Source: Streptomyces sp. WAC 04229 (GTDB taxonomy: Bacteria > Actinomycetota > Actinomycetes > Streptomycetales > Streptomycetaceae). Taken from it: a DNA stretch of 64,000 nucleotides. The stretch covers positions 39,068-103,067 of the forward strand of contig NZ_QHJH01000009.1 of the NCBI RefSeq assembly GCF_003947455.1, written 5' to 3'. The position numbers and the translations under genes were made by a program. Under the pieces are notes generated by a model. The model saw only the letters and a program-made list of their open reading frames with translations. It had not been told where the DNA came from and ran no database searches. Within the stretch, counting starts at the first letter, position 1, and every line of letters begins with the position of its first letter. Shown piece by piece: positions 36,081 through 43,227 of the stretch.

Positions 36081-36356
36081 ATGGACAGGAAGAACCCTAG
36101 CGCGCCGTCGTGCGCGCAGGTCAGCCCCGCCCGCACTCTGATCGCCGCGGGCATCATCCGACGGACCCCGGAGCCCAGCGACCTCGCCGTCGCCACCCAG
36201 CTCGCCCGCTGCGTCCTCGCCAGCGACAACCCGGTCGCCGTCCGCGAAAGCCTGCGGATCCTGCTGCGCGCCGTCGAGCAGGACGCCGTCCGCCGCTCCG
36301 TCGACGCCCAGTTCCCCACCATCGCCGCCTTCCTCGCCGAGGAGGACGGCCAGTGA
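36081..36356 (+). CDS. Small phage protein of unknown function
   Basis: A 91-residue helical protein (PARTLIAAGIIRRTPEPSDL; VRESLRILLRAVEQDAV) that I do not recognise. The stop overlaps the GTG of the next gene. The 35959-36080 gap is free of genes. Confidence 0.65.
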   Translation: MDRKNPSAPSCAQVSPARTLIAAGIIRRTPEPSDLAVATQLARCVLASDNPVAVRESLRILLRAVEQDAVRRSVDAQFPTIAAFLAEEDGQ

Positions 36357-37084
36357 GCACGCACCCGCCCGTGTTCGGGCCCACCGACACCATCCCGGCC
36401 GACGAGAACGCCACCCCGCTCGCCGTCGTGGCGCTCGCAGTCACCGTCTCCCGCGAGCAGCTGCGCACCGCCCTCGCCGCCAGCCACGCCGAACAGGCCG
36501 GCCGGCCGCCGCTCGCCGACCTCTCCATCCTCGACATCCGCCGCGAAATCGAAGGCCAGCTCGCCGCCGGCGCCGTCGTCGCCATCGACGACGAGACCCC
36601 CACCGTGAACGCCCGGCTCACTCCCGAGTACGCGGCCGAGCTCGACGAGGCCATCAACCGGGCCTACACCCGGCCCCCCGCCGCCCCGCGCCTCCAGCAG
36701 GACCCGCGGTACCGGCAGGGCACCGTCACCCTCCAGACCCTCGACCGCGGTGAAGTCACCGTGCCCGAGCCCGCCTGGTGCGTCGGCCACGACGACGAGC
36801 TGATCGGCTACCTCGCCGACCTCACCCACAACGGGCCATCCAGCACCGCCGGCGCCGTCACCGCCCGGTACGGTCGCATCCCCGTCCTCGAAGCCAACAT
36901 CACCCACGCCCCGCACGCCGACAAGCAGCGGGAACAGGCGCCGCTGCTGTCCATCCGCGTCGACGTCGACGCCAACGTCGTCCCCGAAGACGCCCGGCAC
37001 ATCGTCCAGGCCCTCCGCGTCGCCGCCGTCCGCCTCGACCGCGCCATCGCCAGCCTCGACCACCTGCGGGGTGAGCAGCGATGA
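36353..37084 (+). CDS. DUF6907-like phage protein
   Basis: A 243-residue protein from GTG 36353 (GTGA overlap). The N-terminal half is helical. The C-terminal half contains EPAWCVGHDDE, LADLTHNGPSS and the beta-rich VLEANITHAPHADKQREQAP, resembling the DUF6907 module of Streptomyces and its mobile elements. Its role is unknown. It is coupled to the membrane protein that follows. Confidence 0.6.
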   Translation: MSTHPPVFGPTDTIPADENATPLAVVALAVTVSREQLRTALAASHAEQAGRPPLADLSILDIRREIEGQLAAGAVVAIDDETPTVNARLTPEYAAELDEAINRAYTRPPAAPRLQQDPRYRQGTVTLQTLDRGEVTVPEPAWCVGHDDELIGYLADLTHNGPSSTAGAVTARYGRIPVLEANITHAPHADKQREQAPLLSIRVDVDANVVPEDARHIVQALRVAAVRLDRAIASLDHLRGEQR

Positions 37085-37833
37085 AGAACGACACCCTGAA
37101 GTGGGCGGCGCTGATCGCCGCACTGGTCGCGACGGCCTCGGCCGAGTACGACCTCGCCCGCGCCGTCGGCTTCAACCAGTGGGTGGCCGCGGCCGTGCCG
37201 GGCGCCCTGGACATCTACACCATCCGCGCGCTGCGGGCGCACCGCGACGTCCTCGCCGCGGTCCTCGCACTGATCCTGGTCAACTCCGCCAGCCACCTCG
37301 TCACGGTCGGGCTACTGCCCGTCGACTGGCCCCTCGTCGTCGCCGTCGCCGCCATCGCACCGCTGGTGCTGTGGCGGGTGCACCGGCTCGCCGACGCACC
37401 CGAGACCGACACCGTCGGCGACGCTCCCGAGTACGAGCAGGCGCCGGAACCGGAACCCGTACCCGCCGCACCCGAACCCGTCCGGCCGGTTCCGGTAGCC
37501 GTACCCGAGGGCGCCCGGATGCTGCCGATCGTCGCCCGGCCGGTGCCCGCCGGGAAGGCCCTCGTACCCGCCGCCGAGTACACCCGTACCCGCGCCGAGG
37601 TACACGCGGAGTGGACCGTACCCGGCGACTACGCGCCCGCCGAGGAGATGCCGCTCACGAGGTACGGCCTCGGGCTGGCCGCCGAGCAGTTCAAAGACGA
37701 GCTGCTCGCCGGGGACCTGCCTTCGATCCGGACCATCAAGGCTCAGTTGTCCGTCGGGCAGAACCGGGCCAAGGAGATTCAGGACGGCTTCCGGGCCGCC
37801 CTGGAGGCGCAGGCCTCGGGGGTGAAGCTGTGA
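37081..37833 (+). CDS. DUF2637/Spd-like membrane protein with C-terminal HTH
   Basis: A 250-residue protein with three or four helices in the first ~100 residues (WAALIAALVATASAEYDLAR; VLAAVLALILVNSASHLVTV; WPLVVAVAAIAPLVLW), a Pro/Glu linker and a C-terminal helix-turn-helix-like domain (SIRTIKAQLSVGQNRAKEIQ). This topology is that of DUF2637 proteins encoded by conjugative plasmids and AICEs, where they assist transfer or plasmid spread. The linker DNA carries five CGTACCCG octamers. Its position near a TraB-like gene supports a transfer role. Confidence 0.65.
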   Translation: MKNDTLKWAALIAALVATASAEYDLARAVGFNQWVAAAVPGALDIYTIRALRAHRDVLAAVLALILVNSASHLVTVGLLPVDWPLVVAVAAIAPLVLWRVHRLADAPETDTVGDAPEYEQAPEPEPVPAAPEPVRPVPVAVPEGARMLPIVARPVPAGKALVPAAEYTRTRAEVHAEWTVPGDYAPAEEMPLTRYGLGLAAEQFKDELLAGDLPSIRTIKAQLSVGQNRAKEIQDGFRAALEAQASGVKL

Positions 37834-38150
37834 GCGAAGCCCTGGAGAAGGCGGAGGCCGCCGCCCGCGAGGCCGCGACCGACACGGCCGCCGTACAGCT
37901 GGCCATGGCCGCCATCGAGCTGGCCAAGGCCGCGCAGCAGCAGGCCGCACCGCAGCACCACCACTGCGAGCACCAGCCCAAGGCCCGCCGCTCGGCCGGC
38001 GAGTGGCTCGGCATCGCCTGCGCCGTGTGCGTCGGCGGCGTCGGCATCGCCTTCGCCTCCATCGCCCTGGCCATCCTCGGCGGCACCGCCGCGATCGTCG
38101 TCTTGGTCCTCCGCTCGATGTGGACCGACTACCAGCGCAAAGGCCGCTGA
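37830..38150 (+). CDS. Small two-helix membrane protein, Spd-like
   Basis: A 106-residue protein from GTG 37830 (GTGA overlap with the DUF2637-like gene). An N-terminal Ala-rich amphipathic region and a His/Cys patch (QHHHCEHQ) precede two hydrophobic segments (EWLGIACAVCVGGVGIAFAS; ALAILGGTAAIVVLVLRSM). Its size, topology and location suggest a spread-type (Spd) membrane partner of the translocase. This is inferred from context. Confidence 0.6.
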   Translation: MSEALEKAEAAAREAATDTAAVQLAMAAIELAKAAQQQAAPQHHHCEHQPKARRSAGEWLGIACAVCVGGVGIAFASIALAILGGTAAIVVLVLRSMWTDYQRKGR

Positions 38151-38162
38151 CGGCTGCCCGAT

Positions 38163-38183
38163 CCGCCCGTCACGCACGGGCGG
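38163..38183 (+). terminator. Hairpin after the Spd-like gene
   Basis: Perfect 8-base arms CCGCCCGT and ACGGGCGG with loop CACGC begin 13 bases past the stop. Confidence 0.6.
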
Positions 38184-38229
38184 TGAGGGGAGCCGGGACA
38201 GCCCCGGCCCACATACCGAGGAGACCGAC

Positions 38230-38403
38230 ATGGCCAGCAGCTTCATCAACGACAAGGCCGCCGAGGTCATCGCCGCCGCCGATGCGGGAGACACCCAGCG
38301 GATCGTCCAGGTGATGGCCGAGGCGATCAAGGAGAACACCGCCAGCGCCGAGCAGACCGTGGCCGCCGTGACCCAGGCCGTCAACCAGCAGAAGCGCCGC
38401 TGA
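38230..38403 (+). CDS. Small phage protein, 57 residues
   Basis: A short gene from ATG 38230 with GAGGAG 9 bases upstream. The protein starts MASSFINDKAAEVIAAADAG and is a single acidic helix pair ending KENTASAEQTVAAVTQAVNQ. I do not recognise it. It lies between the Spd-like and translocase genes. Confidence 0.6.
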   Translation: MASSFINDKAAEVIAAADAGDTQRIVQVMAEAIKENTASAEQTVAAVTQAVNQQKRR

Positions 38404-38417
38404 CGGAGGACTGACCC

Positions 38418-38579
38418 ATGGCCCACGACGTCCGCTTCAGCGACTTCACCCGCGGCGAGAAGGCGCGGATCGCCGCCAAGACCGCCCGCATGACCATGCC
38501 CCGCGCCAACATCACCAAGCTCCGCCGGGACATCGAGCGCATCGAGCAGCAGGCCGCCAAGCGCAAGAACGGCAAGTAG
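38418..38579 (+). CDS. Small basic phage protein, 53 residues
   Basis: A short gene from ATG 38418 with GGAGG 8 bases upstream. The protein starts MAHDVRFSDFTRGEKARIAA and is rich in Arg/Lys (ANITKLRRDIERIEQQAAKR), so it could bind DNA or be a structural accessory. It ends 6 bases before a strong hairpin. Confidence 0.6.
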   Translation: MAHDVRFSDFTRGEKARIAAKTARMTMPRANITKLRRDIERIEQQAAKRKNGK

Positions 38580-38584
38580 GTACA

Positions 38585-38627
38585 CCCGGGGCGCCCGTAC
38601 CCGGCCAGGTACACCGGGCGCCCCGGG
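38585..38627 (+). terminator. Strong hairpin before the translocase gene
   Basis: A 13-base perfect stem CCCGGGGCGCCCG and CGGGCGCCCCGGG encloses a second pairing GTACC/GGTAC. It is likely a terminator separating the small genes from the TraB/FtsK-like gene. The loop side contains one of the CGTACCCG octamers. Confidence 0.7.
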
Positions 38628-38664
38628 CCCCAGCACACCTCACGGAGAACCAGGAGAGACCAGC

Positions 38665-40779
38665 ATGACGGACGTCCACGCACCCGCCCACCCTGGCGCC
38701 GCGAGTACACCCGTACCCGCTGTACCCGAGCAGGCGAGTACAGGCCCCGCGCCCGTACCCGTCGAGAAGACCAGCGGGACCAACCGGAACCGCCGCCGGG
38801 TACGCGTCGACTCCCTGCGCCGCGTCTTCGTCGAGGTGCGCACCAACGCCGGGTACAGGGCCGTCGTCCGGCACGGCGCCTACACCCTCGGCGGCGCCCG
38901 CATCCTCACCCGCCGCGCCTGGGACTCCCGCACGACCGCCCGGCACGAGCGGATGATGCGCGCCGCCGAAGCCGCCGGCCAGGAAGACGTCGCCCGCGAC
39001 TGGGAACAGCGCGCCTACATCTTCCGGCAGTCCCGGCACCGTCGGCGCATGGAACTCCTCCAGCTCGCCATCAACGCCCCCAAGGCCATCGCCATGGGCA
39101 CGGCCGGCGCCGCGGGCCTGCTGCTCATGCTCGGCATCATGCTGGCCTGGGCAAACCACGACGTCGCCGACGTGCTCACCCCCATCCGCACCGTCATCGA
39201 CCTGGTGGCGTGGGCCGCGTTCATCGGCGGCGTCATCTGGGAACCGCTGCTGACCGCCCTGCCGTTCCTGGCCGTGGCCGGCGCCTGGGCTGTCGGCAAG
39301 AACCGGCAGGCCGCACCCGTCTGGGCGCTGCCCGAGGACGGTGACGAGCGGGACGTCGTGCCTGATGAGAACGCCATCATGAGGGCCCTGGGCAAGCTGG
39401 GGATCGCCCCGCTGAACGCGGCCATCAAGGAAGGCTGGAAGCCCCGATGGGTGCAGCCGTCCACCCGCTCCGGGAACGGGTGGCATGCGCAGTTGCAGCT
39501 CCCCGAGGGCGTGCCCGTCGAGATGATCGCCGACAAGAAGCGGATCCTGGCGCACAACCTGATGCGCAAGCCCATCGAGGTGTGGCCGACCGAGCCCCGC
39601 GACCAGGCCGGCGTCCTCGACCTGTGGGTGGCCGACCCCGGCGTCCTCACCAAACCGGTACCGCCGTGGCCGCTCCTCACCGAGGGCACGACCGACTTCT
39701 TCAAGGGCGTGCCGGTCTCCCTCAACGCCCGCGGCGAGCAGATCATCGGCCGGCTGATGGCCGCCAACTACCTGATCGCCGGAATCATGGGTTCGGGTAA
39801 GTCGTCGCTGGTCGTCGCCCTGCTGCTCGGCGCGATGCTCGACCCGCTGGTCGAGATCGACGTTCACGTCCTCGCGTACAACAACGACTACGACCCGATG
39901 CGGCCCCGCCTGCGGAGCCTGGTCAAGGGCGACGACGACGAACACGTGGTCGCGGCCATGAACACGCTGCGCGCCCTCGCCTCCGAGGTGTCCCGCCGCG
40001 GCCAGGAGCTGGAGCGTATCGGCACCGACACCAAGGTCACCCGCGAGATGGCGGAACGTGACCCGTCCATGCGGCCCCGGATCGTCGTATTCGACGAGGT
40101 CCACGAGCTGTTCACGCACCCGGAGCACGGCAGGGAAGCCAAGGAACTGGCGCTGAAGGTCACCAAGAAGGCCCGCAAGACGGCCATCATGCTGATGTGG
40201 ATCACCCCGGACGCGGATGCGGCGAGCCTGCCGCGCGGCATCTCCAAGACCGTTTCCCACCGGGTGGCGTTCGCCATCAACGACCACCAGGGCAACGACG
40301 CGATCCTCGGCACCGGCATGCACAAGAACGGCTACTCGGCGACCACCCTCGTCGCAGGTGAGGACGTCGGCACCGCCATGGCCGCGGGCTTCGGGAAGAC
40401 CCCGGGGCTGATCCGCTCGTACTACGTGCGGAAGGAGGCAGGCGTCGACGAGGTGACGCCGGTCGTCGAACGCGCCATGGCCATGCACAAGGGCAGCACG
40501 CCGGCCGACGCCCCCACGTTCGCCCCCGTCGACCACCTCGCCGACATTGCGGCCGTCCTCGGGCACGAGACGAAGATGCTCACCCAAGACGTCCTGCGCG
40601 GCCTGCAGGACCGCAACGAAGCCGCCTACAGCTCCTGGTCGTTCCGGGACCTGCGCCGCGTCCTCGACGACGCCGGGCACGGCGAGTACAAGACCGGCGG
40701 CCGCCAGCACGTCAGCCTCGACCGCATCCTTGAGGCCATCGCCGCCCGCGACGACGACGAGGGAGGCGACGAAGAGTAG
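38665..40779 (+). CDS. TraB/FtsK/SpoIIIE-type DNA translocase
   Basis: A 704-residue protein. A disordered Pro-rich N-terminus and basic region precede two or three membrane helices (~135-155 and ~175-210: AWAAFIGGVIWEPLLTALPF). The FtsK-like motor has Walker A NYLIAGIMGSGKSSLVVA (~373-380) and Walker B PRIVVFDEVHELF (~475). The C-terminus (SFRDLRRVLDDAGHGEYKTG) looks like a winged helix able to read DNA. This is the design of TraB/TraSA proteins that move double-stranded DNA between Streptomyces hyphae, rather than of a packaging ATPase, which this phage has separately. Confidence 0.85.
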   Translation: MTDVHAPAHPGAASTPVPAVPEQASTGPAPVPVEKTSGTNRNRRRVRVDSLRRVFVEVRTNAGYRAVVRHGAYTLGGARILTRRAWDSRTTARHERMMRAAEAAGQEDVARDWEQRAYIFRQSRHRRRMELLQLAINAPKAIAMGTAGAAGLLLMLGIMLAWANHDVADVLTPIRTVIDLVAWAAFIGGVIWEPLLTALPFLAVAGAWAVGKNRQAAPVWALPEDGDERDVVPDENAIMRALGKLGIAPLNAAIKEGWKPRWVQPSTRSGNGWHAQLQLPEGVPVEMIADKKRILAHNLMRKPIEVWPTEPRDQAGVLDLWVADPGVLTKPVPPWPLLTEGTTDFFKGVPVSLNARGEQIIGRLMAANYLIAGIMGSGKSSLVVALLLGAMLDPLVEIDVHVLAYNNDYDPMRPRLRSLVKGDDDEHVVAAMNTLRALASEVSRRGQELERIGTDTKVTREMAERDPSMRPRIVVFDEVHELFTHPEHGREAKELALKVTKKARKTAIMLMWITPDADAASLPRGISKTVSHRVAFAINDHQGNDAILGTGMHKNGYSATTLVAGEDVGTAMAAGFGKTPGLIRSYYVRKEAGVDEVTPVVERAMAMHKGSTPADAPTFAPVDHLADIAAVLGHETKMLTQDVLRGLQDRNEAAYSSWSFRDLRRVLDDAGHGEYKTGGRQHVSLDRILEAIAARDDDEGGDEE

Positions 40780-40943
40780 GGGAGATCTCCCTACCTGCCT
40801 CCCCAACCCGCTTCCCTCACAGTGACCTGCGGAAACAGTCGTTGAGGGAGGCGAGGGAAGCTCGCCGTACCGAGCCTGGGAAACGGGAAACAGGCACTCC
40901 CGCCTCCCCTCCGCCGCCTCCCTCCCTGCCGCATCATGGGGGT
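40780..40943. other. Gap downstream of the translocase
   Basis: These 164 bases hold no gene that I can support. They contain purine/pyrimidine runs and complementary tracts (CTTCCCTC near 40810 and GAGGGAAG near 40853) that could fold as a loose terminator. Confidence 0.4.
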
Positions 40944-41144
40944 ATGGAGTCACAGCTCATCCGCCCCGGCTACGTCACCGCGCACCAGGCCGCGAGGATC
41001 CTCGGCAGCAGTCTCGGCGCCGTCCGCAACCTCGTCTACCGAGGCCGCCTCACCCGCGCCGGCGGCACCGAACGACAGCCCTGGTACCGCGTCGAAGACG
41101 TCACCGCCATCCTCGCCGAACGCCGCACACGCAGCGCTGCTTGA
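40944..41144 (+). CDS. Excisionase/MerR-like HTH protein
   Basis: A 66-residue helix-turn-helix 17 protein: PGYVTAHQAARILGSSLGAV, NLVYRGRLTRAGG, WYRVEDVTAILAERR. ATG 40944 has GGGGG about 5 bases upstream. Such domains occur in excisionases and in small phage regulators. It could be a directionality factor for the serine integrase, although known factors for that class are unrelated in sequence, or a regulator of the late genes. Confidence 0.7.
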   Translation: MESQLIRPGYVTAHQAARILGSSLGAVRNLVYRGRLTRAGGTERQPWYRVEDVTAILAERRTRSAA

Positions 41145-41215
41145 CCGCAGGTCAGAAGCTGTGTGACGATCCGGGTGTACAACTGTGCCCCGAGACGGGC
41201 GCCACGCACTCACGA

Positions 41216-41253
41216 CGAAGCCCCGGAGTGGCCACCGAGCCCCCGGGGCTTCG
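41216..41253 (+). terminator. Hairpin between the HTH gene and a small membrane gene
   Basis: Perfect 11-base arms CGAAGCCCCGG and CCGGGGCTTCG with a 16-base loop. Its position is consistent with termination of the middle transcripts. Confidence 0.65.
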
Positions 41254-41342
41254 CCGTGTCACAGGACGGCCATACCGTCCCCAACGCGCCACCCGGCGGC
41301 GGATGATGCCCACCACAGCATCAGCGCATCCTGGGGGCCCTC

Positions 41343-41690
41343 ATGACGCATCCACAGCACAACCCGCCCGCAGACAGAGCGCCCCGGCGCGGCCGTCCCT
41401 GGCTGTTCGTCCTCGCAACCGCCATCGCCGCCGCCGGCGCCTTCGCCCTCGGCGGCGTCATCCGCGACGCCACGGACAGCGACGCCAGCCCCAGCGCCTG
41501 CAAGGCCGCCCTCCAACGCGCCTACGACAAGGCCGAAGCAGGCGGCGACGGACTCAAGGGCACCCCACCCCAGTGCGCCGGCATCAGCCAGGCCACCGTC
41601 GAGCGGTACATCGGCGAGATCGCCGAGCAGGAACTCGGCGAGGCCCTCGACGACGCATGGGGCGACATGGGCAGCAGCGAGCAGCCGTAG
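41343..41690 (+). CDS. Single-pass membrane or secreted phage protein
   Basis: A 115-residue protein with a basic N-terminus, one hydrophobic segment (WLFVLATAIAAAGAFALGGV) and an outside domain with a Cys pair (SACKAAL, PPQCAGI) that may form a disulphide. I do not recognise it. A surface-exposed prophage protein could act in superinfection exclusion, but nothing here shows that. Confidence 0.65.
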   Translation: MTHPQHNPPADRAPRRGRPWLFVLATAIAAAGAFALGGVIRDATDSDASPSACKAALQRAYDKAEAGGDGLKGTPPQCAGISQATVERYIGEIAEQELGEALDDAWGDMGSSEQP

Positions 41691-41702
41691 GAGGTGGCGC
41701 CC

Positions 41703-41981
41703 GTGGCCGGCAACCCCCGCAACGGGCGCCCCTACCGCGCGCTCTGCGCCTGGCTCCGCTCCCAGCGCCTGCCCTGCTGGCTGTGCGGCCACAACATCGA
41801 CTACAACCTCGACGCCCGCCACCCGCTCAGCTTCACCCTCGACCACGAGCAGCCGCTCTCCCGCGGCGGCGCCCTCCTCGACAAGACCAACGCCCGCGCC
41901 GCGCACCGCCGCTGCAACAGCAGCAAGGGCAACCGCACCACCCCGCCCCGCCAGCCCAAGCGCCCGACACTCAGGTGGTGA
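41703..41981 (+). CDS. HNH endonuclease
   Basis: A 92-residue HNH nuclease; GTG 41703 has GGAGG upstream. The motif reads PCWLCGHNIDYN, SFTLDHEQPLSRGG (the central His) and NARAAHRRCNSSKGNR, with zinc-binding Cys pairs. Small HNH proteins near terminase genes assist cos/pac cleavage in many HK97-like phages, so it probably works with the terminase. Confidence 0.85.
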   Translation: MAGNPRNGRPYRALCAWLRSQRLPCWLCGHNIDYNLDARHPLSFTLDHEQPLSRGGALLDKTNARAAHRRCNSSKGNRTTPPRQPKRPTLRW

Positions 41982-42307
41982 CCATGGCCGTGCCCGCACC
42001 GCCCATCCCGTTCCTCCTCCGGCTGGCAGACGGCCGAGCCTGGGGCGGCGCCGAGTTCCCCGGCGGCTTCGTCTGCGTCTACCACCCCGACCAGCCCACC
42101 CAGTGCACCGTCGCCGTCAGCCTCGACGCACTCCTCGCCGACCTGCCGCCAGGCCACCAGGCCCGCGGCGCCGCCGTCGAGCAGTACAGCGAAGCGTCCG
42201 TCCAGTGCTGGCACACCGAGGCCGACTCGCCCTGCGACTGGGACGCGTGCCGCCAGCCCGACCGCCTCGCAGCCGGTGATCGGGGCACCGACCCCGCCCG
42301 TCGTTGA
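41978..42307 (+). CDS. Phage protein of unknown function
   Basis: A 109-residue protein from GTG 41978 (GTGA overlap), or ATG 41984. It has a beta-rich first half (PFLLRLADGRAWGGAEFPGG) and Cys/His near the end (VQCWHTEADSPCDWDACRQ). I do not recognise it; it is coupled to the HNH gene. Confidence 0.6.
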   Translation: MTMAVPAPPIPFLLRLADGRAWGGAEFPGGFVCVYHPDQPTQCTVAVSLDALLADLPPGHQARGAAVEQYSEASVQCWHTEADSPCDWDACRQPDRLAAGDRGTDPARR

Positions 42308-42317
42308 GGTGACGCCC

Positions 42318-42752
42318 ATGCTGTACGTCGTGACCGGGCCGCCGGCCGCGGGCAAGACCAGCTGGATCGAAGGCAGGGCCAAGCCGTCGGACATCGTCAT
42401 CGACCTGGACCGCATCACCCGCGCGCTCGCCGGACCCGGCGCCCCCAACTGGAACCAGGACCCGACCCTGCTCCGCGTCGCGCACAAGGCCCGCTACGCC
42501 GCGATGTTCGAGGCGTTCGAGCACCGCGACAAGGTCGATGTCTTCCTGATCCACACCATGCCCACGGGCAAATGGCTCGCCCGGTACAAGCGCATGGATG
42601 CCACGATCATCGCCGTCGACCCCGGACGCAGCATCGTCATGGCCCGCATCGAAGCCATGCGCGACCCCGAGATGAAGCGGGTGGCGACCCGCTGGTACCG
42701 GTCACGACCTGCAACGAAGACCGAGACGGCCGGCGCAACGCTCGACTGGTGA
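42318..42752 (+). CDS. P-loop kinase-like phage protein
   Basis: A 144-residue protein from ATG 42318 (GAGGTG upstream). The P-loop is MLYVVTGPPAAGKTSWI, then DIVIDLDRITRAL and a possible lid RIEAMRDPEMKRVATRWYRS. It resembles small AAA/zeta-toxin-like or polynucleotide-kinase-like ATPases found next to phage terminase genes. The substrate is unknown. Confidence 0.7.
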   Translation: MLYVVTGPPAAGKTSWIEGRAKPSDIVIDLDRITRALAGPGAPNWNQDPTLLRVAHKARYAAMFEAFEHRDKVDVFLIHTMPTGKWLARYKRMDATIIAVDPGRSIVMARIEAMRDPEMKRVATRWYRSRPATKTETAGATLDW

Positions 42753-42784
42753 TCAAGAGCCCGACCACTTTTTGAGAGCGAGAC

Positions 42785-42819
42785 CGGGCGACCCAAACGC
42801 CCTTGTCGCCCGATTTTTT
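42785..42819 (+). terminator. Rho-independent terminator before the terminase genes
   Basis: Perfect 8-base arms CGGGCGAC and GTCGCCCG are followed by ATTTTTT. A T-tract terminator is rare in Streptomyces and marks the boundary between the middle and late regions. Confidence 0.85.
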
Positions 42820-42845
42820 GCGCGGCGATTTTGAAAGCCTCTTCG

Positions 42846-42943
42846 CGCGAACTCGGTTCGAGTGTTTTAGTGGCGTCACTCTCCGTGACGGGCCGGTGGG
42901 TCACCTCGCTATTTCCGCGAACTCGGTTCGAGTGAATTAGTGG
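42846..42943 (+). repeat. Two 28-bp direct repeats upstream of the terminase genes
   Basis: Copies at 42846-42873 and 42916-42943 share CGCGAACTCGGTTCGAGTG, two variable bases (TT/AA) and TTAGTGG, 70 bp apart. Each contains nested palindromes (CGAAC-tcg-GTTCG and ACTCG-gtt-CGAGT). The second runs into the ribosome site of the small terminase. They are candidate late promoters/operators or terminase recognition (cos/pac) sites. Confidence 0.85.
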
Positions 42944-42951
42944 AGGTGATC

Positions 42952-43227
42952 GTGAGCGTCGCCGACAAGATCGACGCCGAGCTTGACGACCTCCACGCCG
43001 ACGAGACGTCGCCCGGCATGGCCGCCGTCGCCCGCGACCTTGCGCAGGCCATCGCCGGGACCGACGCTCCCACCGCGAAGGCTGTCGCTGCGCGCGAACT
43101 GCGCTCCATCATGGCCGACCTGCGCAGGCTGGCCCCCGTCGAGACGAAGGGGGACACGGTCGATGACATTGCTGAGCAGCGAGCGAAACGCCGAGCAGCA
43201 GCACAGCGGCAGGCCTCCGACGGCTGA
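42952..43227 (+). CDS. terS: Small terminase subunit
   Basis: A 91-residue protein from GTG 42952 with GGAGG upstream. It is helical (IDAELDDLHADETSPGMAAV; LRSIMADLRRLAPVETKG), as in actinophage small terminases that recognise packaging sites and recruit the large subunit. It overlaps the large terminase by 65 bases in another frame. Confidence 0.7.
   Translation: MSVADKIDAELDDLHADETSPGMAAVARDLAQAIAGTDAPTAKAVAARELRSIMADLRRLAPVETKGDTVDDIAEQRAKRRAAAQRQASDG

Larger units (their letters stand above)
37458..38804. repeat. CGTACCCG octamer cluster, candidate translocase recognition site
   Basis: Exact CGTACCCG occurs at 37458, 37500, 37563, 37585, 37617, 38596, 38712 and 38754, with an inverted copy at 38797 and TGTACCCG at 38721. 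A 19-mer, CGAGTACACCCGTACCCGC, is identical at 37575-37593 and 38702-38720 but is read in different frames (EYTRTR versus STPVPA), so it is not conserved because of protein sequence. One copy is intergenic. Clustered octamers beside a TraB-type gene recall the TRS/clt sites of Streptomyces plasmids. Confidence 0.8.

Noticed and set aside
37458..38804. Octamer repeats as a CRISPR array
   Set aside because: The units are only 8 bp, irregularly spaced and mostly inside coding sequence, with no cas genes in the window.
42318..42752. P-loop gene as the toxin of a toxin-antitoxin pair
   Set aside because: It has a zeta-like P-loop, but no antitoxin-sized partner is coupled to it and its position next to the terminase genes suggests a phage function.
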